A stretch of DNA of 56,157 nucleotides, taken from Betaproteobacteria bacterium (lineage in GTDB: Bacteria; Pseudomonadota; Gammaproteobacteria; Burkholderiales; SG8-41). Below the pieces are notes generated by a model. The model saw nothing but the letters and a program-made list of their open reading frames with translations. It did not search any database and was not told where the DNA came from. The DNA lies in contig CANKUB010000014.1 in assembly GCA_947486575.1 (NCBI GenBank), positions 1 through 56,157 of the forward strand. Reading direction: 5' to 3'. Below, one piece after another: positions 1-7,889 of this stretch. Each line of letters starts with the position of its first letter. The first letter of the stretch is position 1. A program made the translations under genes and the position numbers.

Positions 1-103
1 CCGCCTGCGCCTGCGTCACGCCTCGATTCAACGCGGCAATCACCCGATTGCGAAGTTCGTCTTGTGCTACCGCCGGTATGTGCTTCATGCTTTGTGTCGT
101 CAT
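1..103 (-). mobile_element. N-terminus of a transposase (IS630-like), cut by the window edge
   Basis: Reading the minus strand from the ATG at 103 gives 34 codons that run off the window. The segment DELRNRVIAALNRGVTQAQA has the composition of the first helix-turn-helix of IS630-type transposases, where an ELRxRV..A...G.S..AA pattern is usual. The catalytic DDE part would lie outside the window. The family is inferred from this short stretch only, and another helix-turn-helix protein cannot be excluded. The AT-rich bases 104-190 would hold the element's end and promoter. I could not define a terminal inverted repeat. Confidence 0.45.
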
Positions 104-369
104 GCCCTAACAACGTACTAGGACATGTTTGGTTGACTTGTTAATATGGTCTTAGTCTCGTCAAGGGCGGGGTTCGTGTTCAAGTTATCTGAATCTATCG
201 CTCGAACCAAGCAATGCTGGTTTTTACGCAAGTAATTTCAGAAGACTGCTTCATACAGGTGCAATCAGTGGGTCGCCATCCCAGAATGCTTGGGTTGTAA
301 GTCGGAAAGTTGCAATGCGCATCAACCTGCGCTTGTCCGGACTGACGATCCGCCTCGGCACCAACTGTG

Positions 370-561
370 CTAATGATCAATACCAACGACGTCGTCGGCT
401 TCAAATTCGTCCGGCACAGAACCGTCTCCGGGACCTGTGACCATAGCTGCCATGCCGTCACTTTGCTTCACGAAGTATTCTTCGCTGACGGGGTCGTAAA
501 AACGTTGACCCACGGCAACATCACGAAAGGCGGCACGGTAGCGGCTGGGGTTGTCGTTCAT
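370..561 (-). CDS. small conserved-looking hypothetical protein
   Basis: A 63-residue acidic protein if started at the ATG at 561; a TTG four codons upstream is also in frame. It contains VGQRFYDPVSEEYFVKQSDG, then a GPGDGS turn and an acidic tail (DEFEADDVVGID), and reads like a compact folded domain rather than a shadow frame. Its ATG overlaps the TGA of the frame upstream on the same strand (ATGA at 561-558), which suggests translational coupling. There is no signal peptide or membrane segment. I do not recognise a function. It lies next to transposase remains, so it may be part of the mobile region. Confidence 0.5.
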   Translation of the reverse strand: MNDNPSRYRAAFRDVAVGQRFYDPVSEEYFVKQSDGMAAMVTGPGDGSVPDEFEADDVVGIDH

Positions 562-860
562 GTGAAATCCCAAGGAAGTTGATCATAGATAATATCTGCT
601 GCATAGCCGCTCGCCAAGGAAAACGGAGCAATTCTCGAAGCAAACGCAGCAATGGCGGCAGAGCATTGCAAATTGTCATTGCGATGGCTGGAAATATGCG
701 CTAAGTCTCCCAGTGCCTTAATCAGTGAAGCCAAAGTGGATGGCAAGTGTTGTCCGGGCAATTGATTGGATTCCTGTAGCCATTGTTGTGGCGAAAATGC
801 CGGCCAAAGATGGGCGCTATGCGATACTGGGCGCCTCCAATAGCCATCACAAATCTCAAA
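558..860 (-). pseudogene. protein-like minus-strand frame lacking a good start codon
   Basis: This frame stays open from the region of 890 to the TGA at 560-558 and looks like real protein. It begins FEICDGYWRRPVSHSAH, continues LWPAFSPQQWLQESNQ, then ASLIKALGDLAHISSHRNDN, and ends YAADIIYDQLPWDFT. No ATG or GTG exists in frame; the first conventional start is the TTG at 761, which would give 67 residues and discard the well-formed upstream part. Either the gene uses that TTG, or it has lost its 5' end to a rearrangement. It overlaps the next small gene by four bases. The function is unknown. Confidence 0.35.
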
Positions 861-868
861 CTCACGGT

Positions 869-1243
869 ATGCGCCAAACGCGAGACGTTCTGAAGTGGCT
901 GCTCGGCGTGCTGTTCATGATTGCAGGCGCCAATCACTTTGTTCATACGCCGTTTTATGTGAGCATCATGCCTCCGTATCTGCCATGGCATACGGCGCTC
1001 GTTTATGTGAGTGGTGCGGCTGAGTTCGTGCTGGGGGCGATGCTGTGCTCACGTGGCTGGGAGCGGCTTGCGGCGTGGGGCTTGATTCTGCTGGTCATCG
1101 CAGTAACGCCTGCGAACCTGCACATGGCGTTTCACGCCGAGTTGTATCCCCAGTACAACCCGGTTGTGCTATGGCTCCGACTGCCGCTGCAAGTTGCTCT
1201 GATCGCGTGGGTGTACTGGTACACGCGTCCACCCCCGGTTTGA
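869..1243 (+). CDS. DoxX-like small integral membrane protein
   Basis: A 124-residue protein of four predicted membrane helices. The segments GVLFMIAGANHFVHTPFY, SIMPPYLPWH, SGAAEFVLGAML, PANLHMAFH and LWLRLPLQVALIAWVYW follow the usual order of short DoxX-like proteins, whose biochemical role is mostly unproven. The ATG at 869 is preferred because the first helix follows directly; 48 more upstream codons are open but do not look like protein. The gene is followed by a glutathione transferase on the same strand 142 bases on. Family assignment is confident; function is not. Confidence 0.7.
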   Translation: MRQTRDVLKWLLGVLFMIAGANHFVHTPFYVSIMPPYLPWHTALVYVSGAAEFVLGAMLCSRGWERLAAWGLILLVIAVTPANLHMAFHAELYPQYNPVVLWLRLPLQVALIAWVYWYTRPPPV

Positions 1244-1385
1244 ACTTTCTATATTGGGGATTTATTGTGTTAGATTTCCGGGGTGCGGCGCGCCCGTCAA
1301 AGAAGGGACAGGCGCAATCATTCCGCAGAGCCATTTCAATTTTTCCGCGAGCGCAACGGATTGCCATCAATAGGGAAGGGACAAC

Positions 1386-2012
1386 ATGCTTAAAATCTGG
1401 GGACGCAATACCTCGTCGAACGTGCAGAAGGTGATCTGGGCGCTGGGCGAAATGAATGTGCCGTTCGAGCGCGTCGACGTCGGCGGCGCATTTGGCAAGA
1501 CCAAGGATGCACCGTATCTTGCGATGAACCCGAATTCGCTGGTGCCGACGCTCGAAGAGGAAGATGGCTTTACGCTATGGGAGTCGAACTCAATTGTCCG
1601 TTATCTCGCGGCCAGGCACGCAAGCCGCGTTCTCGAACCGGCCGACCTCAAGGTTCGAGCCGTGGCGCATAAGTGGATGGACTGGCAGCTCTCGGTGCTG
1701 GGGCCTGTGATTACGCCGGTGTTCTGGGGGCTGATCCGCACGCCGCCCGAGCAACGCGACGCCAACGCCATCGCGTCCGGCAAGGAAAAAACCATCGCTG
1801 CAGCCAGAATCATGGACGTTCAGTTGGGCAATACGGCGTATCTCGCTGGCAGCGATTTTTCGTACGGCGATATACCCGCCGGCATCATGATCTACCGCTA
1901 TATGCAGCTTATTCCGGAACGGCCGGCCACGCCAAATCTGGATCGCTGGTATGCGGCAATCTCTGCGCGTGCTGCGTTTAAGCAACAGGTGGCGGTGGTC
2001 CCGCTGTCCTAG
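1386..2012 (+). CDS. glutathione S-transferase family protein
   Basis: A 208-residue cytosolic protein. Residues 1-80 form the thioredoxin-like domain: the start MLKIWGRNTSSNVQKV carries serines at the position of the catalytic Ser/Cys, LVPTLEEEDGFTLWESNSIVRYLA supplies the cis-proline and the glutathione-binding Glu-Ser, and a helical domain follows to the end. Length matches the family. A purine-rich stretch (AGGGA at 1375-1379) serves as ribosome binding site. It is expected to conjugate or reduce electrophiles with glutathione; the substrate cannot be read from sequence. The gene stands alone, with no obvious operon partner. Confidence 0.85.
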   Translation: MLKIWGRNTSSNVQKVIWALGEMNVPFERVDVGGAFGKTKDAPYLAMNPNSLVPTLEEEDGFTLWESNSIVRYLAARHASRVLEPADLKVRAVAHKWMDWQLSVLGPVITPVFWGLIRTPPEQRDANAIASGKEKTIAAARIMDVQLGNTAYLAGSDFSYGDIPAGIMIYRYMQLIPERPATPNLDRWYAAISARAAFKQQVAVVPLS

Positions 2013-2132
2013 TTCCCGGCGGTCGCGACTGCTGACGTTTGACAGTGAGGTCGCTTACCCCCACCCGGTGCGCGCGGACTCGCGGGTAATTTGGAATCCG
2101 CCATTCCTTGCAGAGAAAGAGATACACAGTAA

Positions 2133-2837
2133 TTAACTCAGTGAAGTCACTGGCACTGCGGCGCCATGCACCGCCCGCGCGGCATCCGACGCCAGAAACA
2201 CAATGACATTGGCCAGGTCAATCGGTGCGACCCACTTCGCCGTATCGGCCTTTGGCATGGCCGCGCGGTTTTCCGGCGTGTCGATGATGGTGGGCAGCAC
2301 ACAATTGACGTTGATGTTTTTTTCGCGCAGTTCCGCGGCCATCGCCTCTGTCATGCGGATGACTGTGCCTTTGGCTGCGGTGTAAGCGCCCATCTGTGCC
2401 ACGCCTTTTTGCGCGGCGAAGGCGCCGACGTTGACGATCTTGCCGCGACCCGCCGCTACCATGTGCGGCACTATGGCACGCACCATGTGCAGCAGCGTGC
2501 GGGCGTTGATATCGAACAGAAAATTCCAGTTGTCATCCGAGGTTTCGTGTACAGCTTCGCCCATGCGAAATCCACCCGCGATATTGCATAGCACGTCAAT
2601 ATGTCCGAAGCGAGCGATGGCAGCCTGTGCAACGTCATTGGCCCCAGCCTTATCGAGCAGATTTGCTGCGGCATACAAGCGACGGTCGTTCTCCGCGCCA
2701 AACGCGGTTGCCAGGCTTTCCCGCTTGAGATCCACCAACACCAGATTTGCCCCCAGCGCAGCAAACGCGCCAGCGACGGCCTTGCCCAGATTGCCGGCCG
2801 CGCCGGTGACGACGACGGTTTGATTGCCGAAGCTCAT
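2133..2837 (-). CDS. SDR-family NAD(P)-dependent oxidoreductase
   Basis: A classical short-chain dehydrogenase of 234 residues. It has the dinucleotide motif TGAAGNLGKAV near the N-terminus, an NIAGG segment in place of NNAG, the active-site YTAAKG pair, and a C-terminal segment NCVLPTIIDTPENRA typical of the substrate loop. The ATG at 2837 is chosen over an upstream in-frame start because AGGAGAA lies six bases before it. The protein would oxidise or reduce an alcohol/ketone pair; the substrate is unknown. It is transcribed toward the convergent glutathione transferase gene and follows mutM on the same strand. Confidence 0.85.
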   Translation of the reverse strand: MSFGNQTVVVTGAAGNLGKAVAGAFAALGANLVLVDLKRESLATAFGAENDRRLYAAANLLDKAGANDVAQAAIARFGHIDVLCNIAGGFRMGEAVHETSDDNWNFLFDINARTLLHMVRAIVPHMVAAGRGKIVNVGAFAAQKGVAQMGAYTAAKGTVIRMTEAMAAELREKNINVNCVLPTIIDTPENRAAMPKADTAKWVAPIDLANVIVFLASDAARAVHGAAVPVTSLS

Positions 2838-2926
2838 GCTTGTTCTCCTGATTGCGCTATGCAGCGTGTGATCATGCGGCATTTTGCCACTTTTGCCAGG
2901 GTAGCTGCCTGCGGCCCGTCACCCGG

Positions 2927-3751
2927 TCAGCGCTGGCAGGCCGGGCAATAAAAGGTCGAGCGCTGTCCCTGTTGCAGACGTTTAATCACTGCGCCACAGC
3001 GAGTACACGCTTTCCCATCGCGATCGTATACCGCAAAATTGCTCTGAAAATTGCCCGTCATGCCATCGCTGCCGACGTAATCGCGGATGCTGCTGCCGCC
3101 TGCGACGATGGCTGCACTTAATGTCTCACGTATTACGCTCGCCAACACTTCACAGCGTGCACGCGTCAGACGCCGTGCCGCGATGCGCGGACTGATGCCT
3201 GCGTGAAACAAAGCTTCACTGGCGTAGATGTTGCCTACGCCCACTACCAAGTGACTATCCATGATGACCAGCTTAATGGCGGCACTGCGATTGCGCGTGG
3301 CTTTGTAAAGCGCAGCGCCGTCGAACGCATCCGAGAGCGGTTCCGGGCCTAGTGCGGCGAACAGCGGATGACTGGCCACGTCGCCCTTATCACGCCCATG
3401 CCACAACACCAGGCCAAAGCGGCGCGGGTCGCGTAGCCGAACGACTTTGCCGTTGGATAACACCAGATCAAAATGATCATGCTTTTCCGGCTTTGTATCG
3501 TGGTTCACCAGCCACAGCCGGCCCGACATGCCGAGATGAATAATCAATGTGCCGGTGTCGCAATCGATCAGCAGGTACTTCGCGCGGCGCGTGAGCGTAC
3601 GTATGGTCAACCCCGCCACGCAGTCGGGCAGCGCGCGCGGGATGGGCTGGCGCATGCGCCGCTCGCGCACGATGGCTTGTTCTATGCGCACACCTTCCAT
3701 CGCCTTGAGCAGGCCGCGTCGCGTGGTTTCTACTTCGGGTAGTTCGGGCAT
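2927..3751 (-). CDS. mutM: formamidopyrimidine-DNA glycosylase
   Basis: A base-excision repair enzyme that removes 8-oxoguanine and nicks the abasic site. It is 274 residues, close to the usual length. After the initiator methionine comes PELPEVE, giving the catalytic N-terminal proline and Glu3; Lys58 in RRAKYLLID matches the conserved lysine. The C-terminus carries the four-cysteine zinc finger (CTRCG...YCPACQR). No Shine-Dalgarno sequence precedes the ATG at 3751. Instead the AT-rich repeat at 3760-3777 lies directly upstream, between this gene and the DUF4340 gene with which it is co-directional. Confidence 0.96.
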   Translation of the reverse strand: MPELPEVETTRRGLLKAMEGVRIEQAIVRERRMRQPIPRALPDCVAGLTIRTLTRRAKYLLIDCDTGTLIIHLGMSGRLWLVNHDTKPEKHDHFDLVLSNGKVVRLRDPRRFGLVLWHGRDKGDVASHPLFAALGPEPLSDAFDGAALYKATRNRSAAIKLVIMDSHLVVGVGNIYASEALFHAGISPRIAARRLTRARCEVLASVIRETLSAAIVAGGSSIRDYVGSDGMTGNFQSNFAVYDRDGKACTRCGAVIKRLQQGQRSTFYCPACQR

Positions 3752-3759
3752 AAATATTG

Positions 3760-3777
3760 TTTTAAAACAAATAGTTA
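3760..3777 (+). repeat. AT-rich 18-mer, copy 1 (15 of 18)
   Basis: TTTTAAAACAAATAGTTA fills most of the 28-base gap between the DUF4340 gene and mutM. On the strand of those genes it reads TAACTATTTGTTTT just before the mutM start. Part of it belongs to a near-palindrome with the following AACTATTT. Confidence 0.6.
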
Positions 3778-3779
3778 AA

Positions 3780-4616
3780 CTATTTCCGTGTGATGGGCGC
3801 AGCCATCATTTGTTTGCCGACATCGCCCGTGAAAACAAATTGCAAGCCGATGTCCGGGCGACGCACCACAAGTTCGGCGTCACTTTGCAGTACCCCGAGG
3901 ACGATTTTCGCGCCACCCTTTAACGTGACTAAGATCTCACGGCCTGTTTTTGTGTCATCGGCAATTTCGCTGCGCAGCGCGCTGCCTTCGCGCCACTGCG
4001 CCACCCAGCGGTTGTAGTCGTCCTGCGAAATGTCGCCAGCCGGTGGAGTGGTGCTCCATTTCTTGCCATCGGTGGTGATCGTAAAGGTCCCGAACGCAAA
4101 GCGCTCAGGCACGTCTACTGGCGCAAGCACGCTGCGCCTTATCAAGGCATTCGCATTCGCGGGCACTGCGGCGGCAAAGCGCGGTTCCACGGTGTAAATC
4201 TGGTTGTGCGTCAGCAGATATTGCTCGCGGGTGACGTTGTTGATCGCGCCAAACAAGAATCGCTGATCATTGATGATGATTTCTGTTTGTGGCGCATCGA
4301 GTTCAAACTTGGCGCTGTCAGCTAGCGGATACTGCGATGTACTTTTCGCATCCAGTACAGCGAGCAGCCGCAGCACCTGAAAGCTGTCGGCAGGCACGTT
4401 GATGGGTTCGGTCAGAAACCAGTCATTGCCGCGCTTTTCGAGCGACGCCAGTGGCGCACCTTTGTGCCGGACGCGCAGTGTGCGTGCGTCGGCAGATTTG
4501 AGTCCTGTGACGGCAACGGTGGCATTCTGTTGTTTGGGCGGCTTCAGCCACACCAATAACCCCAGTGCGGTTACGCACGCGAACAGCGCGCCGAGGGTGA
4601 TCCAGCTTTTACGCAT
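3780..4616 (-). CDS. DUF4340 domain protein, accessory to the Gld-type ABC system
   Basis: A 278-residue protein with one N-terminal membrane anchor (ITLGALFACVTALGLLVWL) followed by a periplasmic beta-rich domain. The architecture and the position directly after a GldG-like gene fit DUF4340 proteins, which accompany GldA/F/G-type ABC transporters. The segment GLKSADARTLRVRHKGAPLASLEKRGNDWFLTEPINVPAD is characteristic. It probably acts as an extracytoplasmic subunit, but no biochemical role has been shown for the family. It lies 15 bases downstream of the GldG-like gene and is probably in its operon. Confidence 0.7.
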   Translation of the reverse strand: MRKSWITLGALFACVTALGLLVWLKPPKQQNATVAVTGLKSADARTLRVRHKGAPLASLEKRGNDWFLTEPINVPADSFQVLRLLAVLDAKSTSQYPLADSAKFELDAPQTEIIINDQRFLFGAINNVTREQYLLTHNQIYTVEPRFAAAVPANANALIRRSVLAPVDVPERFAFGTFTITTDGKKWSTTPPAGDISQDDYNRWVAQWREGSALRSEIADDTKTGREILVTLKGGAKIVLGVLQSDAELVVRRPDIGLQFVFTGDVGKQMMAAPITRK

Positions 4617-4631
4617 GGCAATTCAAAAAAT

Positions 4632-5993
4632 TCAAAACGCCTTGCGCCGCCGCCACCAAACCACCACGCCAGTAATCGCAAACACCAGCGGCAGCACCAG
4701 CAAGAACGTAAATGCAATCAGATACAGCAATGTCTGATCAATATTGATCTGCACGTCCGCTGCCGGACGTGCAGGAATATTGATCATTTTGTCGTCATTG
4801 GTGAGCCAGCTCATCATCGCCACGCCCAGTTGCAGATTGCCGCCGTTGCCAAGAAACGCATTGGCGAGAAAACTGCCATTGCCTACCACCACCACACGCT
4901 GTTGCTTGTCACCTGCTGTGCGTTCAAACGCAGTAGCTATGTTCACCGGCCCCTGAAAATCTTTATCCTTGTCGAACACCGGTTTGTCGTCGAGTTTGCC
5001 GGTTTCAACCCAGCCGCGTTGGGCGACTTCGAGCAGCGGCGTGATACGCCAGCCGTCCCTTTCAGCCGAGCCTATCTGGCGGCTGCCGGGAAACAGCGTA
5101 TTCAGGCGAAACGCACCGGTGATCGGGTGCCGCGCGTAGTTGCTGCCGACCGCAAGCGTGGGCGGGCCGCTGCGCGGTTTTAACGACGGATCAACCACGG
5201 TGCCGGGCGTTATCACGAGGCCCAGAAATTCAGCAATGGGTTCAAGGCCGCGCAACGGCTCCGGGTCGATCAGCCACAACAGATTGCCACCGGCTTCAAC
5301 ATACGCACGCAGTTTTGCAACTTCGGCTTCCTGTAAATCCGTTTGCGGGCTGGCGATGATCAAGGTAGCGGCGTTGCGCGGCACGTCCTGCGCTATCGAC
5401 AGATTCAGGCTCGATAATTTGTAACCTTTCATCTGCAACTGACGACCCCATTCACCGAGATCGTGATTGGCCGCGCCATCGATTTTTCGTTCGCCGTGGC
5501 CATCCAGCCAGTACGCCACCGCCGTGCTGGTGCGGGACAGGCGTATCAGCGAATTGACGAAATTCTGTTCGTTGAATTCACCCAGCGGCAGATGTTCGGT
5601 GCGGCCCTTGTGCTCGATGACGAATTCGTTGGGCGAACGCAAGCCTGCGGCATTGGCGCGCTTGGGGTCGTCGCGTGGATCAACCAGCGCTAGTGCAAGC
5701 TCAGGCTTTACTTTTTGCCACGGGCGCAGTTTTTCCTGAATCAGTTTATGTACATCATTGCCGCTACCGTCTTTGGCCATGGCATAGGCGGTGACGTTAA
5801 TCACGCCATCGAATTGTTTAAGCGCATCCTGTGTGCCTTGCGTCAGCGTGTTGCGCGCGTTGGCGGTGACATCACGCTCTACACGATATTCGCGCGCCAC
5901 CCACGCCAGCAGCATCGCCAGCGCCAGCAGCAGCACGGTATAGAGCCAGCCCTGAGCGAGTAACTGCGTACGAACTTTGCGGGTAATCTGCAT
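4632..5993 (-). CDS. GldG-like auxiliary component of an ABC-2 transporter
   Basis: A 453-residue protein with a membrane helix at each end (about 15-32 and 422-444) and a large extracytoplasmic domain between them. The central part, including ATLIIASPQTDLQEAEVAKLRAYVEAGGNLLWLIDP, matches the ABC-transporter auxiliary domain found in GldG. A positively charged WWRRRKAF tail follows the last helix. It starts two bases after the permease gene ends, so the two are translated as a unit. In Bacteroidetes the homologue belongs to gliding machinery; in betaproteobacteria the substrate is unknown. Confidence 0.75.
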   Translation of the reverse strand: MQITRKVRTQLLAQGWLYTVLLLALAMLLAWVAREYRVERDVTANARNTLTQGTQDALKQFDGVINVTAYAMAKDGSGNDVHKLIQEKLRPWQKVKPELALALVDPRDDPKRANAAGLRSPNEFVIEHKGRTEHLPLGEFNEQNFVNSLIRLSRTSTAVAYWLDGHGERKIDGAANHDLGEWGRQLQMKGYKLSSLNLSIAQDVPRNAATLIIASPQTDLQEAEVAKLRAYVEAGGNLLWLIDPEPLRGLEPIAEFLGLVITPGTVVDPSLKPRSGPPTLAVGSNYARHPITGAFRLNTLFPGSRQIGSAERDGWRITPLLEVAQRGWVETGKLDDKPVFDKDKDFQGPVNIATAFERTAGDKQQRVVVVGNGSFLANAFLGNGGNLQLGVAMMSWLTNDDKMINIPARPAADVQINIDQTLLYLIAFTFLLVLPLVFAITGVVVWWRRRKAF

Positions 5994-5995
5994 CG

Positions 5996-6766
5996 CTAAC
6001 CCCGCAAGCGCCGTGCTTCAAGCTGACGCACGGTAAGCGCCAGGAACAGCGCAGTCAGCAGCAGCAAACATACAATGGCGTAGCTATCGAGCAAGCCCCG
6101 CCCCAATGGCTCGTAATTTTTTACCGGCGAAAATATCTGCACAAATGCCGCCAGCACACCCAGCCCGCGGGCTTGCAAATTGTCGCCGATGTTCTCGCCC
6201 ATAAATACCATCGCGATCAGCACACCGAACGCGCCCAGCGCCGCAACAATCGGATGCGTAGTAAGGCTCGACACATACAAACTCACCGCCGAAAACGCTG
6301 CCGCGGTTAATGTAAGGCCCAAAAAAATACTGCCGATCAAACGATAATCCAGTTGCGTAGCGGTGCTCAGTGACAACGGCATCAATGAAATTAAACTCAA
6401 TATAATCAATAACATACCTAATATCGCCAGAAACTTGCCGAGGACGATATCGGTAATTGAAATCGGCGCTGAAGTCAGCAGCACCATGGTTTGATTGCGG
6501 CGCTCTTCGGCGATCAGACGCATGGCCAGCAGTGGTACGGCGAACAGCATAATGGCGGCAGCGGTAGAAAACGTGGGTGCCGCAACCAGTTCAGTAAAGC
6601 CCGGCGGGCTGGGCAATTGCAGCAGTTGCGGCTGCACGTTGAGAAAATCATCAAAGCGTTTAAGAAAGCCGTAGCCCACGATGATTTGCACAAACGTCAG
6701 CACCACCCACGCGATAGGCGAGGTGAATAGCGACTTTAAATCTTTGCTGGCGATGGTGAAAATCAT
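5996..6766 (-). CDS. ABC-2 type transporter permease (GldF-like)
   Basis: A 256-residue membrane protein with about six hydrophobic segments, beginning MIFTIASKDLKSLFTSPIAW. The EERRNQTMVLLTSAPIS segment is the coupling region typical of ABC-2 permeases of the GldF/NosY kind. Its ATG overlaps the stop of the ATPase gene by four bases (6763-6766), a strong sign of a shared transcript and a two-subunit complex. The usual interpretation is an exporter or mechanochemical membrane complex; the cargo cannot be deduced. Confidence 0.8.
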   Translation of the reverse strand: MIFTIASKDLKSLFTSPIAWVVLTFVQIIVGYGFLKRFDDFLNVQPQLLQLPSPPGFTELVAAPTFSTAAAIMLFAVPLLAMRLIAEERRNQTMVLLTSAPISITDIVLGKFLAILGMLLIILSLISLMPLSLSTATQLDYRLIGSIFLGLTLTAAAFSAVSLYVSSLTTHPIVAALGAFGVLIAMVFMGENIGDNLQARGLGVLAAFVQIFSPVKNYEPLGRGLLDSYAIVCLLLLTALFLALTVRQLEARRLRG

Positions 6767-7743
6767 TGCGGAGTGTCGTTTCGTGTCAGATTGACAAACA
6801 CGTCCTCAAGGCTGGTCTGCGCCGGGCCGATCTGGCGCAGACCCCACAGACGTTCCGCAGCCAGTGCGACAATGCCTTCGGTGGGGTCAACATCCGCTGC
6901 CACGCGCACGCGAAACAGATTTTCGCCCGCGGATTCTGTTTCAACAACGCCAGCAATTTTATTCAACGCGGCGCGTAGTTCATCGATGGCGGGCGCGTGG
7001 TGCAGGCCCACCAGCAAGGTGCGGCCGCTGTGCAGCAGCTTCAAGCCCGCGATGGTATCGGTGTACACCATCTTGCCGTGGTGCATGATCTGCACGCGAT
7101 CACAAATCGCCTCAACTTCCGGCAGTATGTGTGTTGAAAGTATCACGCTGTGCGCGCTACCCAGTTCGCGGATCAGCGTGCGGATGTCGCGGATTTGATT
7201 TGGGTCGAGGCCGACCGTCGGTTCGTCGAGAATAATCACGTCCGGTTCATGCACTATCGCCTGCGCGATGCCCACGCGTTGTTGATAACCCTTGGACAAT
7301 GTGCCGATGAGTTTGCGGCTGACATCGCTCAAGCCGCAACGTTCACGCGCTTTTTCAACAGCGGCGCGTCTGCGTGCGCCGGGCACGCGATGCAGCCGCG
7401 CGGCAAGGTCAAGGAATTCCGTCACGGTCATGTCGCGATACAGTGGCGGCGTTTCCGGCAGGTAGCCGATGTGCATTTTGGCTTCGACCGGCATGTCGAG
7501 CATATCCACGCCGCAAATGCTGACCGAGCCTGCGCTGGGCGCGAGATTGCCGGTCAGCATCTGCATGGTGGTGGTTTTACCCGCGCCATTAGGGCCGAGA
7601 AAGCCTAAAACTTCGCCGCGCCTGAGTTCCAGATTAATGCCATTTACCGCAGTGTGGGTGCCGAAGCGTCGTGATAACCCGCTGGCGCGGATGGTTGCCG
7701 CCGGGGCGGTGGTGGATTGTGCGAATTCTGCGGGAACTGGCAT
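6763..7743 (-). CDS. ABC transporter ATP-binding protein (GldA-like)
   Basis: A 326-residue ATPase that powers the permease encoded next to it. It contains the Walker A motif GPNGAGKTTT, the signature LSKGYQQRVGIAQA, the Walker B VIILDEPTVGLDPNQ and the switch histidine in LSTHILPEVEAI. The last 100 residues form the C-terminal extension common in ABC-2 ATPases. It is the first gene of a probable five-gene minus-strand run (ATPase, permease, GldG-like, DUF4340, mutM). The divergent TPR gene begins about 146 bases away, so the intervening AT-rich DNA should hold both promoters. Confidence 0.88.
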   Translation of the reverse strand: MPVPAEFAQSTTAPAATIRASGLSRRFGTHTAVNGINLELRRGEVLGFLGPNGAGKTTTMQMLTGNLAPSAGSVSICGVDMLDMPVEAKMHIGYLPETPPLYRDMTVTEFLDLAARLHRVPGARRRAAVEKARERCGLSDVSRKLIGTLSKGYQQRVGIAQAIVHEPDVIILDEPTVGLDPNQIRDIRTLIRELGSAHSVILSTHILPEVEAICDRVQIMHHGKMVYTDTIAGLKLLHSGRTLLVGLHHAPAIDELRAALNKIAGVVETESAGENLFRVRVAADVDPTEGIVALAAERLWGLRQIGPAQTSLEDVFVNLTRNDTPQ

Positions 7744-7889
7744 TAATAACGATTGTGGGGGAAAAGTGTGTGGTGGGCGCTTGTAGAGTGTGCGAAATAT
7801 ACCTAAACTGTGAAACTTAATGAAGCATTCATTATCAAATTTCCTAGAATAATCATTTGGTTATTCCACCTCTTTTGCGGAACTTTCCT

